From assembly GCA_021399435.1 (NCBI GenBank), contig JAJTUP010000042.1, positions 496,001-560,000 on the forward strand: 64,000 nt of DNA, read 5' to 3'. Below are positions 53,561-63,869 of this stretch, one piece after another. The first letter of the stretch is position 1. Each line of letters begins with the position of its first letter. Below the pieces are notes generated by a model. That model had not been told where the DNA came from, made no database searches, and worked only from the letters and a program-made list of their open reading frames with translations. Source of the stretch: Diaporthe sp. PMI_573. Taxonomy: Eukaryota > Ascomycota > Sordariomycetes > Diaporthales > Diaporthaceae. The translations under genes were made by a program, and so were the position numbers.

Positions 53561-54640
53561 CACGGCTCTGATAACGACATCAGACTTCCTTGCTGCTTGG
53601 CCTTTGTACTTAGCGGCAAATATCTTCACGCGAAAACATATTTGTACATCTTAATGACCACTCAATCAACCGACGGGCGGGCACTGGTTCTTCGTGATTC
53701 TATTGATCGTTGATCATTCCCTCTATCCTTGATCATCTCCACGTCAAATAAATTACCGTCTAACTTTTGCGCCATCTTCGATTGATATAAAGGATTCCCA
53801 ATGCTTAGGTCTCAGCATATCTCGCTCAGGGGATCATTCTTCACTAACTAGGGGTCTTTGCTGATATTTTTTTTAGATTATTCTTCCTATACCCTGTAGC
53901 GCCTAACAATGGCAGCGCCGCCTTCGGGTCTTTTCTCGCGTCACGGAAGCCTTAAACGTCGTATCGACCACTGCCTTGTCGACGTCCACGATAGTGTTCC
54001 CCATATATCTGGACTCTTGCGACTTGTTTCTCTGCATATTTCCTGTAACAATGATCGTATTTCTTTTTTCAGGCTCTGAGTCCCAGTTAAACTCTGGGAC
54101 AATCCCGATACCACTGATATCTTTCTCGATATATCTACCAATAAACTCGTATCCCTCTTCCTCTGCCAGCAACCGGAGTTACCCGAACGGCTCGCCTCAA
54201 GCGTACAATTGTCACAGACACGCCTGCAACTCGTCCTCTCTCAGTCGGCGGGAGTGCTCATTGCCCCGCTAGCTATCAAGACTTTGACTCCGGCAACCCC
54301 ATTCGATGAACAAGTACTCAGAACTATGCGACTGCTCTCATCTCCCACAATCGATATTTATCTGCCACCCGGCGATAATTTGGCGGAATATCTTCCCCAA
54401 ATGTTATCCTCTTCCAACAGCTGCTATACACACCTGGATCTGAACACCTTCTACCGTGGCAAGGGCGGTAGGGTCATTCCGCCTAGTGGTACTCCTTAGA
54501 GACGTGTATAGCTCGTGATCGCGCTCGTCGTCATCTGACTCCTCCTTTGACCTCTTACAAAAGGCCTTGAAGACCGTAGTTGTCTCATAGACTTACTTTT
54601 CCACGTTGCATAAGGGAAATGCCAAGACAACAGTCCAGAT
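53561..54640. other. Unassigned stretch with open frames on both strands
   Basis: The minus strand at 54172-53905 reads LAEEEGYEFIGRYIEKDISG and FNWDSEPEKRNTIIVTG. The plus strand at 54180-54490 reads LSQTRLQLVLSQSAGVLI and SPTIDIYLPPGDNLAEYL. Both look protein-like; I recognise neither family. Confidence 0.35.
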
Positions 54641-54643
54641 TCA

Positions 54644-55583
54644 ATGGACCATGGAGACCTTATCGATAATTGGACTGTCAACATGAGCACCAACACCACT
54701 GCTTCGGACGAGGGAGTCTCACCTGCACAGCTGGCATATCTTTCGTTGCTCATCTTGTTCGGCGCTGAGTTCGTCATGGCTCTAATAGTATTCTTTCCTT
54801 GGTTTGTTTCTCCTCGCACGCCAATGGGCTCACTCGTTTTTTTTCCCCTCGACGATTAACAGAGGCCACAGGTATTTATTAAGGCGACTGGAACGCGAAC
54901 GAATGGGCGTCCATCCGGAGGATCTAGAGGCTGCCAGAGGTCTCTTCTCAGTCGAAAACTTAGACCAAACAATTGCAACCCGGACCTACAAGAAATGGAA
55001 AGCCGAAACGAAAGATGCGGCGAGCTCCGCTGAACGGTCCGGCACCTTTCACCACTGGTAAGGGCTCCCAAAAACTCGGCGCACCGGTGTTTAGGCTCTA
55101 AGTCCACAGCTAGCGTCATTTGCTTGCAGACGTTGCAGGAAACGGACACTGTCCGTCACTTGCCGTGCGACCACTCTCATGAGGTTCCCATTTGGTATAA
55201 TGTTGCCGCTGCCGCATCACCATGGACGACGCTTACCGGTTTCTTCATTTTCCCACGCACCTTCACTTCCTTGAAGAAGTCACATGTCTTCGATGGCTCA
55301 ATCGCTGTACAGACAATAGGAAATATACCTTTAATCGTCATTGCTAGTATTTATTATTCAGCAGGGTCTATAGGCCTTTGCTATCTTTGGTCTGAGTTTC
55401 GATCAGATTACTTTTGGCTGCTAGCCCACATATTCTTGTGAGTTTGCATCTTACCAGATGGTAGAAGCGTTGCTAAGTCGTAGCCCTGGGCTTCTAAATT
55501 GCATTAGTGGACTGCTCACCGTTCTTTTAAACGTCTATAGCGCTCATGATGGTTATGGTCACCGACAGCATGGGCCACCTTAG
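54644..55583 (+). pseudogene. Fungal membrane protein gene with a homopolymer frameshift
   Basis: The first segment (from 54644) has a hydrophobic stretch LAYLSLLILFGAEFVMALIV and PRTPMGSLVFFP. Immediately after a run of eight T (about 54837-54844) the protein continues one frame over as INRGHRYLLRRLERERMGVH. After an intron starting GTAAGG at about 55060 come VPIWYNVAAAASPWTTLTGF, PRTFTSLKKSHVFDG and two more hydrophobic segments (IPLIVIASIYYSAGSIGLCY). A 46-nt-class intron (GTGAGT at 55440 ... CGTAG) restores the frame into PGLLNCISGLLTVLLNVYSA and a stop at 55581. The SPW-x-TLTGFFIFPRTFTSL block belongs to a fungal membrane family of unknown role. The T-run suggests a one-base indel or a sequencing error. 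Confidence 0.55.
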
Positions 55584-55619
55584 GAATCGTGTCATTTTCG
55601 CTCACCGTATTTCTAAGGT

Positions 55620-58063
55620 CTCTCTCCGCACGAGATACTTGGAATGCCCTATGCCGGTGCTGGATATATACCTACCTCGGACCCCCAGATCACATCTCGC
55701 ACGACCCAGGAACGAACTTTGCTTCTGAGGAATTCAGGAATAATGCTAAGATCCTGGGTATATCGTGCGAAGAGATGCCAGTTGAGGCACATTGGGCAGT
55801 TGGGAAAGTTGAGAGACTACACGCTCCTCTCCGGAGGGCGTACGATATTCTTACCCAAGAAATCGGCCATATTACAGACAAGGAGACTATACTCCAGATG
55901 GCAGTCAAAGCTCTCAACGATACTGCTGGCCCAAATGGTATCGTCCCAACCCTTCTTGTTTTCGGGGCATACCCCCGACTCAACCAAGACTCACCACCAT
56001 CGCCGGAAATCACACTTCGTGCGGAAGCAATTCAGAAGGCCATGAAGATGCTCCGAAAGATTCGCGCAGAGGTAGAGATCAACCGCGCGATCAACACAAG
56101 AAACGGCCCAGATCTACACGAAGTTCTCTCCCTACCATTAGGCGCCGAAGTGATGATTTGGAGAGAAAACAAGGGATTGACTGGACCGCACGAACTCAAG
56201 GCCAAAGATGAGCACAATTTGACTATCGAAACAGTCAATGGACCTGCTACCTTTCGAGCTACCCAAGCTAAGGCATATCATCGTGCGGAGACACAGCCTG
56301 ATGAGGTCCAAGACGAGATCGTCGTGCGACCAGAGCCAGAGCAGCCAAGGAGGCGAGGACGACCTCGGAAAACAACCGCACGATACTTCCAAGTATTCTT
56401 GACCCAGAAGGAGAAGGATAACTTCGAGTTAGCCCTCAAACTCCGTGCGGATAACGTTATCAATGTGCCAGGAGGTCCCTTTGAGGAATCAGATGCTCTG
56501 GAACTGAATGCCCTTGCAAATGAAAATGTGTTTTCCTTCGTACGATACAAACCAGAGGGAATTCACAAAGGGCTTCGAGTATACAAGACGCGAATGGTAC
56601 GAGAGATCAAGAACAAGCCTACCAAGCCTATAGAGAAATCCAGGCTGGTCGTACAAGGCTATGGGGATGAGGAAAAGCAAGCTATCCTCACCCAGGCCCC
56701 AACTATTCAGAGGATGAGCCAGAGGCTAATCTTTGCCTTGGGCCCTACCCTCGTACGAAATTTTGGGGCACAAGGGGAACTCAGGGACATCACTCAAGCC
56801 TATACTCAATCTGAGGACAGGTTGACTAGGACAATCATCGCACGATTACCTGCGGAGCTTGAGGAGAGGTACCCCGAAGGAACAGTCCTCTTGATATCGA
56901 AGCCATTGTACGGGCTTGCGGAATCAGGGCTCTACTGGTTCAAAACATATCATTCGCACCACACGGAGGCTCTAGGGATGAAGGTCTCTACGTACGACCC
57001 ATGTTTGCTATATACCACAGATGGCCCAGAGAACTTTGCTATCACAGGTATGCAAACAGACGATACCTTTACTTTTGCAACTGAGCCCTTCTCGCACAAG
57101 GAGGAGGAGGAGTTGAGGAAGAAGAACTTCCGTGCGAAGCCCAAGACTATTCTGACCCCAGGACAACCAATTGAGTTCAACGGAGGCAGAATTAGTCTCG
57201 AAGGGGAGAACATCACCTCCGTACAAAAGGGACAGGCGAGTCAACTCAGCCTGGTTGACCCTCGTGCGGAAGACGCACCTCAACAGTACATAGCCCAAAG
57301 GGCAAGGGGAGCATACATTGCTTCCATCTGCCAACCCGAGGCTTCGTACGACCTATCAGCAGCAGCACAAGTCAAAGAGCCAGAGGAAAAAGACATCGAG
57401 GCTCTGAACGCGCGAATAGAGTGGCAAATGAGGAACCCATCCAGGGGTCTAACATATGTGCCACTTGACCTCGCACGAGCAAAACTGTGCATCTTCACAG
57501 ATGGATCTTTTGCAAACAACAAGGACCTAAGCTCACAGCTAGGGTTCATCATCGTGCTGGCTACGGAAACAGGTCGTACGGAGAATGACTTTGAGATCCA
57601 GGGCAATATCATCCACTGGAGCTCTACGAAGTGTAAAAGAGTTACACGAAGCGTTCTGGCTAGTGAACTCTATGGCATGACTACGGGCTTTGATAGTGGG
57701 ATTGCCCTTAGTACGACGCTCAACCGGATACTAGACTCTTTGAACATACCACGAGTCCCACTGGTGATCTGCTCAGACTCACGATCTCTGTACGAACGCC
57801 TAGTCAAGCTAGGAACTACAGATGAGAAGAGACTGATGATAGATATCATGTCCCTCCGAGAGTCGTACGAAAAGAAAGAGATCTCAGAGGTACGATGGAT
57901 CGATGGCAAAGACAACCCGGCAGATGCCTGTACGAAGAAGACCCCCAACCAGGCCCTGGAACGCCTCATATCTACAAATACGCTCAGAATTCGAATCGAA
58001 GCGTTTGTGGATAGGCTGGACAAAAAGGAACCGCACGAAGCAAAGGAAGCTACCGTGCGATGA
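55620..58063 (+). CDS. Ty1/copia retrotransposon polyprotein, 5'-truncated
   Basis: The frame starts abruptly inside the integrase (DTWNALCRCWIYTYLGPPD, FASEEFRNNAKIL, AHWAVGKVERLHAPLRRAYD). Gag, protease and the zinc-binding part of integrase are missing. It continues through the reverse transcriptase (ARLVVQGYGDEEK-like SRLVVQGYGDEEKQAILTQA, RDITQAYTQS, LLISKPLYGLAESGLYWF, and MQTDDTFTF, where TDD replaces the usual YVDD) and RNase H (LCIFTDGSFANN, LASELYGMTTGFD, ICSDSRSLYERLVKLG), ending at 58063. IN-RT-RH order identifies the copia superfamily; the QTDD form is known in a fungal copia lineage. There are no internal stops across about 815 codons. The junction with the membrane-protein gene lies at about 55584-55620. 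A CGTRCGA DNA motif is scattered through it. Confidence 0.9.
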
Positions 58064-58069
58064 AGGAAG

Positions 58070-58708
58070 AAAGAAGTCGAGGGAAGAAAGGGAGAGGAAG
58101 GGTGTTTAAACATTCGCCGGGACAGCGTGCGAGTGTGCGCTGTCGCCGTATCTTCCCTTTACGGCTGGGCAAGTGCTCACCCGTACGAATGAATCACTGA
58201 CGGCAAAGGAAAATGCTGCTGAAAGTGCTGCAAGAAAGTTTCCTTTGTCTGCTGCTTGAGAAGTTGTTGCCGTGCGAAAAGGAGGAAGAAAAGGGGGAGA
58301 AAAGTGTCGTCGTGATACCCGGGGGCCAAACGGTTTTCCTGGTGTACCGTACGTCACTTACACCGAACTTGGTCAAAACTGGTCAGTTCAACCTGACCTT
58401 GGTTGCAAAAGATAGCTCTGGAAAAGAGCTATCGTACGAGCAATTCAACTTGCTCAAAATCATGGTTTTCAGGGCGTGCGATCTCAAAAAGAAAAGAGAG
58501 TCTGTGTTGGAATAGCACCTGGTTGGATCGCACGTAGTTCGATAGGTTGGGTGTGCTTAGTCAGCCGGGGGCCCGGCTGGGGAAGAGTGGCCTCTTCCCC
58601 TTCGTACGATAGTACACCCGTTTCCCTAAGCAAGCAATACAATCAGAACCAACCAACAGACCCCTACGTACGTACGTACTATCGCCATATGGCAAAGGCC
58701 ATTCAACA
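58070..58708 (+). repeat. Polypurine tract and probable 3' LTR of the copia element (start)
   Basis: GAAGAAAGAAGTCGAGGGAA and GGGAGAGGAAGGG (to 58102) form a purine tract after the stop codon, and TGTTTAAACATTCGCC starts at 58103, the expected LTR opening. The LTR end (..CA) was not identified. CGTRCGA-type motifs continue at about 58126, 58182, 58271, 58433, 58475, 58600 and 58664, and again at 59626 and 59736 beyond the RBR copy. Confidence 0.6.
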
Positions 58709-59533
58709 GCAGCCTTGGATAACGGCCACTCGGCTAGGCATGAGATTGAGGAAGCAATGTCGGCAGCTTTGATACGGACGTGCAACAAATGCTCAGCACC
58801 ATTTATAAAGGAAAATGGCTGCAACAAGATGACTTGCACGAAGTGCAGAAACATCCAGTGCTACGTCTGCTCGAAGTCATGTGAATACAGCCATTTTGAC
58901 GATGCCAGCCGGGGTGGAAAGACAGGCAACTGTCCATTGTTCGACGACGGTTACTTCGTAGAGAAGCGGCATCAAGAAGAAGTCCGAGCGGCGGAGGAAC
59001 AAGCCAGGAAGAGAACCCGGGAGATGCACCCAGAGGTGCAGGCCGATCTGCTGGAGTTCCAATTGTCTGATCAAGTCAAGAAGGATGAGGAGAAAAAGGC
59101 GTCGGCTCCGCAACGTTAGTACCCTTTTGTACAGAGCATGCAGATAGTGAGAGATGACTTGGGTTTTAATAGATAGGCTCGCTAACTCAGGTTAGACATC
59201 CATCATCGTCACCACCATCACCATCACGGGCCAGGCGGTCGCCTGTGCACATTGGTACGCTTAAACGTGGGAAACATACTCGAGCGGGCTGGCAACCATC
59301 TCCTCGGACAAGCTCAGCAACCGCCACAGCCACAGCCACAAGCACTACCTCATCGTCGACCTCGTCCTATTCCACCTCCTGCTGCTACTGCTCCTCCTCC
59401 TCCTCCACACACCGGCACAAGGATTTGATCATTGAAGCTGAGAGCGGCCGAGGCCGCCCGTGCAAATAATAGCCGATTTTACCGAGGCAGCATCATGGTA
59501 ATAGAAAATGACATACAGCTAGATATGGATGAC
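58709..59533 (+). pseudogene. 825-bp inverted duplicate of the RBR ligase 3' half
   Basis: It matches 43732-44556 in opposite orientation with equal length and only scattered substitutions seen (for example RSIQCYLC there, RNIQCYVC here). It holds the end of the IBR, the whole RING2 (CNKCSAPFIKENGCNKMTC), the 81-nt intron (59115-59195), the His/Pro-rich last exon to the TGA at 59426-59428, and about 105 bp of 3' flank. RING1, most of the IBR, the start codon and promoter are absent. An ORF opens at 58715 without an ATG. Near identity indicates a recent event. Confidence 0.92.
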
Positions 59534-60690
59534 ATTGAAAACTACGAAACTTCTATCCGCCCAATACTCGCTGCACATATCGCTGAGAAACCTCTCCTCT
59601 TGTATAATATATGCGCGTAGGAGTATCGTACGACCTATCAGTAAGCAGCCTCCATCCGCCGCAAAGCGCACCACTTGGATTCGGTTCTGAACTTCCAGAC
59701 AGCGAGTAGCAGCTACCTCCCAGGCTGTTCTCTTACTACCCGTACGTCTGTTCTCTGAGATGTAGGAGTTGACCAGAATAGTATTAGCTAATATTGCACG
59801 CTATCGTGTCTGGCATTTAGGGTAAATGACTTTGCCTCCGCGGCGTATTGGTGAGAACTACTGCCGGCCGTGAAGGACAACCTCGCTAGGTCTCATCCAC
59901 AGTGCCACATAAAAGTTTTACGGATTTCTAATCCGTATACTGTACCGTTTAGTGATTCTTTACATTTGAAATCCGATTCCTCAAACCATTTTAAGATATG
60001 CAACATAGTCTCGGCAGTGGCGACTTTTTATCTGCCCCTTTTCAGAATAAGGAATTCACATCACGGGATTAAAAATTGTTGGAAGGCAGCACTTCGGGCC
60101 CGTCGGAGGCCCGGTGAAGGGCACCGTAGTATCGGCGAAAGGCACCGCAGCACCGCTCAGGCCCATACGGCGCCCAAGTCAGGGCTGAGCCTCGCTCAGG
60201 CCAGCGTGCATCGAGATCCATGAGGGATGGGCAGGTCAGGTTATAAGATGGGTGGCTAGACGCACTAGAATCACAATGTAGTTAGGCATCGCAACATAGC
60301 ACAGAATGTTCAGATCCTGATCTGCCCTCATGCAACCCCTTGCCCAGCATCTTCCCCAGTGACCTCTCGACAAAAATAAATTTCTTCATTTATGATATGT
60401 ACATGCAGTACTGCAATCAAGCTTTACGGTTCTGAATATCATTTGCACAATAACTTGATTCATGCATGTCTGCTGTTTTCGGGCAATCAGCCACTACTTT
60501 GTTTCTTAATTTAGAAATTCTTATCTTAAAAATGAAGAAGTAGATATTTAACAGTTTAATTTTAAAGTTCCTTAAATCCCTACACCTCACGCTCTAGAGC
60601 CCAACCTTTCAAAGCAGTCCTTGTAAGATGATACAGTGTAGCGGAGGTGCGGCAGTATCGTCGATACATTTATGTTAGTATGTCCTTTGT
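59534..60690. other. Stretch without a recognised gene
   Basis: The first 230 bp carry two more CGTACG motifs (59626 and 59736) and may belong to the copia LTR. A GC-rich patch at 60090-60230 lies in otherwise AT-rich sequence. No protein is recognised. Confidence 0.4.
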
Positions 60691-60719
60691 TAGCAAAATC
60701 AGTTGCTTTTAAGCCAAAA

Positions 60720-61860
60720 GCTAAACACAAACCTGGATTCAATGTATTTCCATGGAATAGCTCTGTACGCTGTGATAAACGCCTGGCATTTCCAGAAGAC
60801 TGTTTCCTCCGCGGAAAGATTCCGCCGGATACCGCTTGCGGCCTCCTTGTCTAACATGTAAGCTTGGCCGGACTTGTTCAAGATGCTCCTCGAAAGCATG
60901 TCGAGGGCACGGCCAAGTGAGTCATCATCAGAGAGGAGACGACTAAGGTCTGGTGAAAGGCCTGCAATGTTTGCATCTACCTCTTCAGTGTTGCCATGAA
61001 CCGTCCAGCGTTTACGACGCGAACCTCCGTGGCGGAGGAAGTCTTGGGTTAGGTTGTGGTCTGGCGATAGGAATGAAAGTAGCAGTGCTGGGGCGTCTTT
61101 AGCTGAAGCGGTTGTCGAGTTAAGGCCGCCAGTCTCAGAGGTGGTGCGCACGCTTTCAGGCTCGGAGGCTGTTCTAGCCTGTGTATTGTGGTATCTTGAT
61201 AAACAACCACCAGCCATGTCGAGGGGTTTTGGCTGGGGTCTGAAAATCGAAGTTTCGTCGCAAAACGAATGCGTAACTGCATACAATTAGCCGGTTTGTA
61301 TATAACTGGCTGGAACCAAAAAGTAAGGCCCGCCGCATACAAAGTATTGATGCAAGTAAACGGTTAACGGGTATGGTGAGCTGCTCAACCTGTGCCCAGA
61401 AGGTTTTGTTTTGGGAAAGTATTCCGGAGGCCAGTTGAACGTCGACCGTGGAAGCTCTCTCCCAGCTAGGACAGGTGAGTGTTGTGGCTGGATTCGCTGT
61501 GTTGCCGAACAAACTTACACCGATAAGGAGTCCAACACGCAGAAGAGCCCTGTGACCTGGTCCTGGGATACGCCCGCAGAAGACGCAAAGCAGTCGAGGA
61601 TTGTCGCCCACTTGTGACCAATGTGAATATAGTGAGTAATTCTGTTCTTCGCATGTTGGAATTTTTGCCTGATCGGGTCCAGTGATGTGGATTTTCTGTG
61701 CAGCTGAGCCAGTGCACAACACAGAATTCGCTGTATGCGGGATTGGTAGTCGATGTTGACTTGGATGTCCTCTATAGCGCGAAAGAGCTTCGCAGCTGAT
61801 GTGGCTGCATCAGAGCATGCAGAGAATTTGTCTCTGGCTGCGGTAAGTGTGTTTGACAGT
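60720..61860 (-). pseudogene. NLR-like (STAND) protein remnant
   Basis: The minus strand shows two protein-like blocks. The first (about 61840-61530) is helical: SAAKLFRAIEDIQVNIDYQS, RIQRILCCALAQLHRK, HKWATILDCFASSAGVSQDQ, ending at a possible GTAAGT donor. The second (about 61165-60720) reads APALLLSFLSPDHNLTQDFL, LSPDLSRLLSDDDSLGRALD, MLSRSILNK and FITAYRAIPWKYIE. Its order resembles the winged-helix/helical region that follows the NB-ARC domain in fungal NLRs (LLSFLDPD ... LLRFSLINRN ... LLYEAFP). No P-loop is visible between them. If right, this is a gutted immune-type receptor gene. Alternative: an unrelated helical protein. Confidence 0.4.
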
Positions 61861-62048
61861 CAGCCCCCCAAACGTCTCAGCCTTTCAAGGCCTGGAGCAG
61901 ATTGTATATCGCTTTGGTACGAGCATGCAGGAATTTTCGATTGTACGGGAATGGCTGTCCAGCACCGAGCTAGGAAAGTTATACTCAGACAGTTCAAGCA
62001 CAGAGAAATGGACACATGTCTACCCGGACGAAACTCACGATCTAGGGC

Positions 62049-62225
62049 CAGTGTTGCTAATAATATAAACAATACGTATATTGGCAATATGGACCCCCTC
62101 GCAATAATATCGTATTGTCAAGAGGCGATATTGTATTACCCAATATGAACATGACCCATATTGTATTGTATTGCCAAGAACCCAATATATTGGCAGTGTG
62201 ACAATACATCCAATATATTCCACGT
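62049..62225 (-). repeat. 3' terminus and subterminal repeats of hAT element 5
   Basis: CAGTGTTGCTAATAATAT at 62049 is followed by repeated CAATAT / ATATTG / TATTGTATTG motifs to about 62215. The array lies just downstream of a minus-strand hAT transposase. Confidence 0.72.
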
Positions 62226-62233
62226 GGACCTCA

Positions 62234-63409
62234 TCATTCATCTGCCTCAGCGAAAATCTCGTCACCTTGAAAATCTCGTATCCCAAACCATGACTTCAGG
62301 CACTCCAATGCTTCAATCACATCACTCCCAAGTCGATTTCGACGGTCTGTAATCGCTATCTTTGCCCCAGAGAAGAGTCGTTCGGGCTCCGCAGAGATTG
62401 CAGGAATTGACAATATATCCACGGCCATCTTGCTCAGGCTCGGGTAGTTTTTCTGCTGCGTCTCCTCTAGCCACCATGCAAGGGCGCTCGTAAAACCATA
62501 AACCCGTTCAGACTTGCAATAACGCTCGTATTCGTCCGTGATGAGTGGCGGCTGCAGGTGCTTGTTCCGCCAATTCAAGAACTCGTTCGTGGTCGCCGAT
62601 GGGACCTCGCAGAGTGGAAGAGGTGATTCCACAGGCTTATATTCGTTCCACAGCGCCTCAAGCAACTCCTTCGACGACTCAACCCACTCCTTTTTCCAGT
62701 TCTCCTGGATGTAGTGCCATTTATGCGAAGGGTGGAGCACGATAGCTGCAACGTAGGCAGGTGATTCATCAGTAAGGCGGTAATACTTGTCCATCTTCGC
62801 CCAGCCCGAGTTATACATCGGTGCCATCACCGGTTCGTCGACATTTGCCTCCTTGCCGGCTTCGAATTGTGCCAATACGAAGTCCATAGCCAGGAGGACA
62901 TTGTCGAGTGTTGCAAACGATGATTCGAGAGCCTTAGTCGTCATCTTCAGCTTCTCTAAGAAGGACTTGATCTTCTCCAAGATGGTCCAGTCCTCTGAAG
63001 AGAGCTCGTCTCCAGCGCAGTCTGCTTCCATCCATTTGTTGAAATAGCCGTCAATTGCGTCTCTAAGATTCAAGGCCGCTCTCAACATGGTATACCACGA
63101 GCTCCACCTTGTGTCGTTGTCTCGCGCAAGCTTACGGTTATGGCTGATAGCAAGAAACTTTTGGCTGCGCTGAACATTCCGTTGGGTGTAAACGACGAAG
63201 TTGTGAAGCTTGCCAAGAGGTCCCTTCTTCCGCCACGCTTCAATATGCTTTAGTGTCACATTATACAGACCTGGATCGTCGCGTTCGAGCTTCTCATTGT
63301 CGGTAACGAAGAGGAAGGCTTTAGCGGCGAGATTGATGATATGACCTTGGCAGCGGAGTCGGTGAACTTTGGGATCGTATCGGATGTCATATCGGCGAAG
63401 GAGGCCTGT
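62234..63409 (-). pseudogene. hAT element 5 transposase, 5'-truncated
   Basis: The minus strand encodes LLRRYDIRYDPKVHRLRCQG, HIINLAAKAFLF, then GPLGKLHNFVVYTQ, DNDTRWSSWYTMLRAALNLR, MDKYYRLTDESPAYVAAIVL and HPSHKW. The complete dimerisation domain follows (LSIPAISAEPERLFSGAKIA; ALECLKSWFGI), ending at 62234. The frame is uninterrupted from 63409. The upstream edge CTAACATCCCACAG|GCC looks like an intron acceptor at 63410, but no further transposase exon is recognised in the remaining 590 bp, so the BED and first catalytic blocks are missing or rearranged. Confidence 0.82.
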
Positions 63410-63437
63410 GGGATGTTAGAACCAGTCAGTAGAAACG

Positions 63438-63869
63438 GTGAGTTGTACTGACCAAGCGAAAGGAAAGTTTGAACCAAGGGAGCGGGACCCGTACGAGTGT
63501 GATGGGGAAGCACAGCTGCATCGGTTGTATGGCGATGATGGGTGGGACCGCGGACAGGAGGCAGAGCGTGAGCGGATTCGAAAATTCCGGTGCTCGCCAC
63601 ATGAGAATAAAGACGGACCGAGTCCGTACCCTCAACCGCGCTCGGCGGCGCCGGGTTCTGCGAACACCGAACAAATCAATGATGCCCTGCAGAGAGCTTC
63701 TCAGGATCACCCACACACCAGCCCGGATCGCTATGGCATGTCAATGTCTTCCCCTAGAGAATACACTCCAGAGCAGAAAAAGGACATCGTTGACCTCACC
63801 GTGGGCGTCCCCATTTCCAGTGCCATGGCTGTTTTCGCCATCGTATGTTGTCGCAAAGGCTCCTTTTGA
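63438..63869 (+). CDS. Hypothetical ORF at the right edge
   Basis: A 143-codon frame contains CDGEAQLHRLYGDDGWDRGQ, an acidic/proline region and SPREYTPEQKKDIVDLTVGV, then a short hydrophobic segment. I do not recognise it; the YTPEQKKDIVDL patch loosely recalls the helix before some J domains. The right-edge remainder (63900-64000) is too short to judge. Confidence 0.25.
   Translation: MSCTDQAKGKFEPRERDPYECDGEAQLHRLYGDDGWDRGQEAERERIRKFRCSPHENKDGPSPYPQPRSAAPGSANTEQINDALQRASQDHPHTSPDRYGMSMSSPREYTPEQKKDIVDLTVGVPISSAMAVFAIVCCRKGSF

Noticed and set aside
53903..54172. GYEFIGRYIEKDISG as a serine recombinase
   Set aside because: The resemblance is limited to one short stretch; the catalytic Ser region and the rest of the domain are absent.
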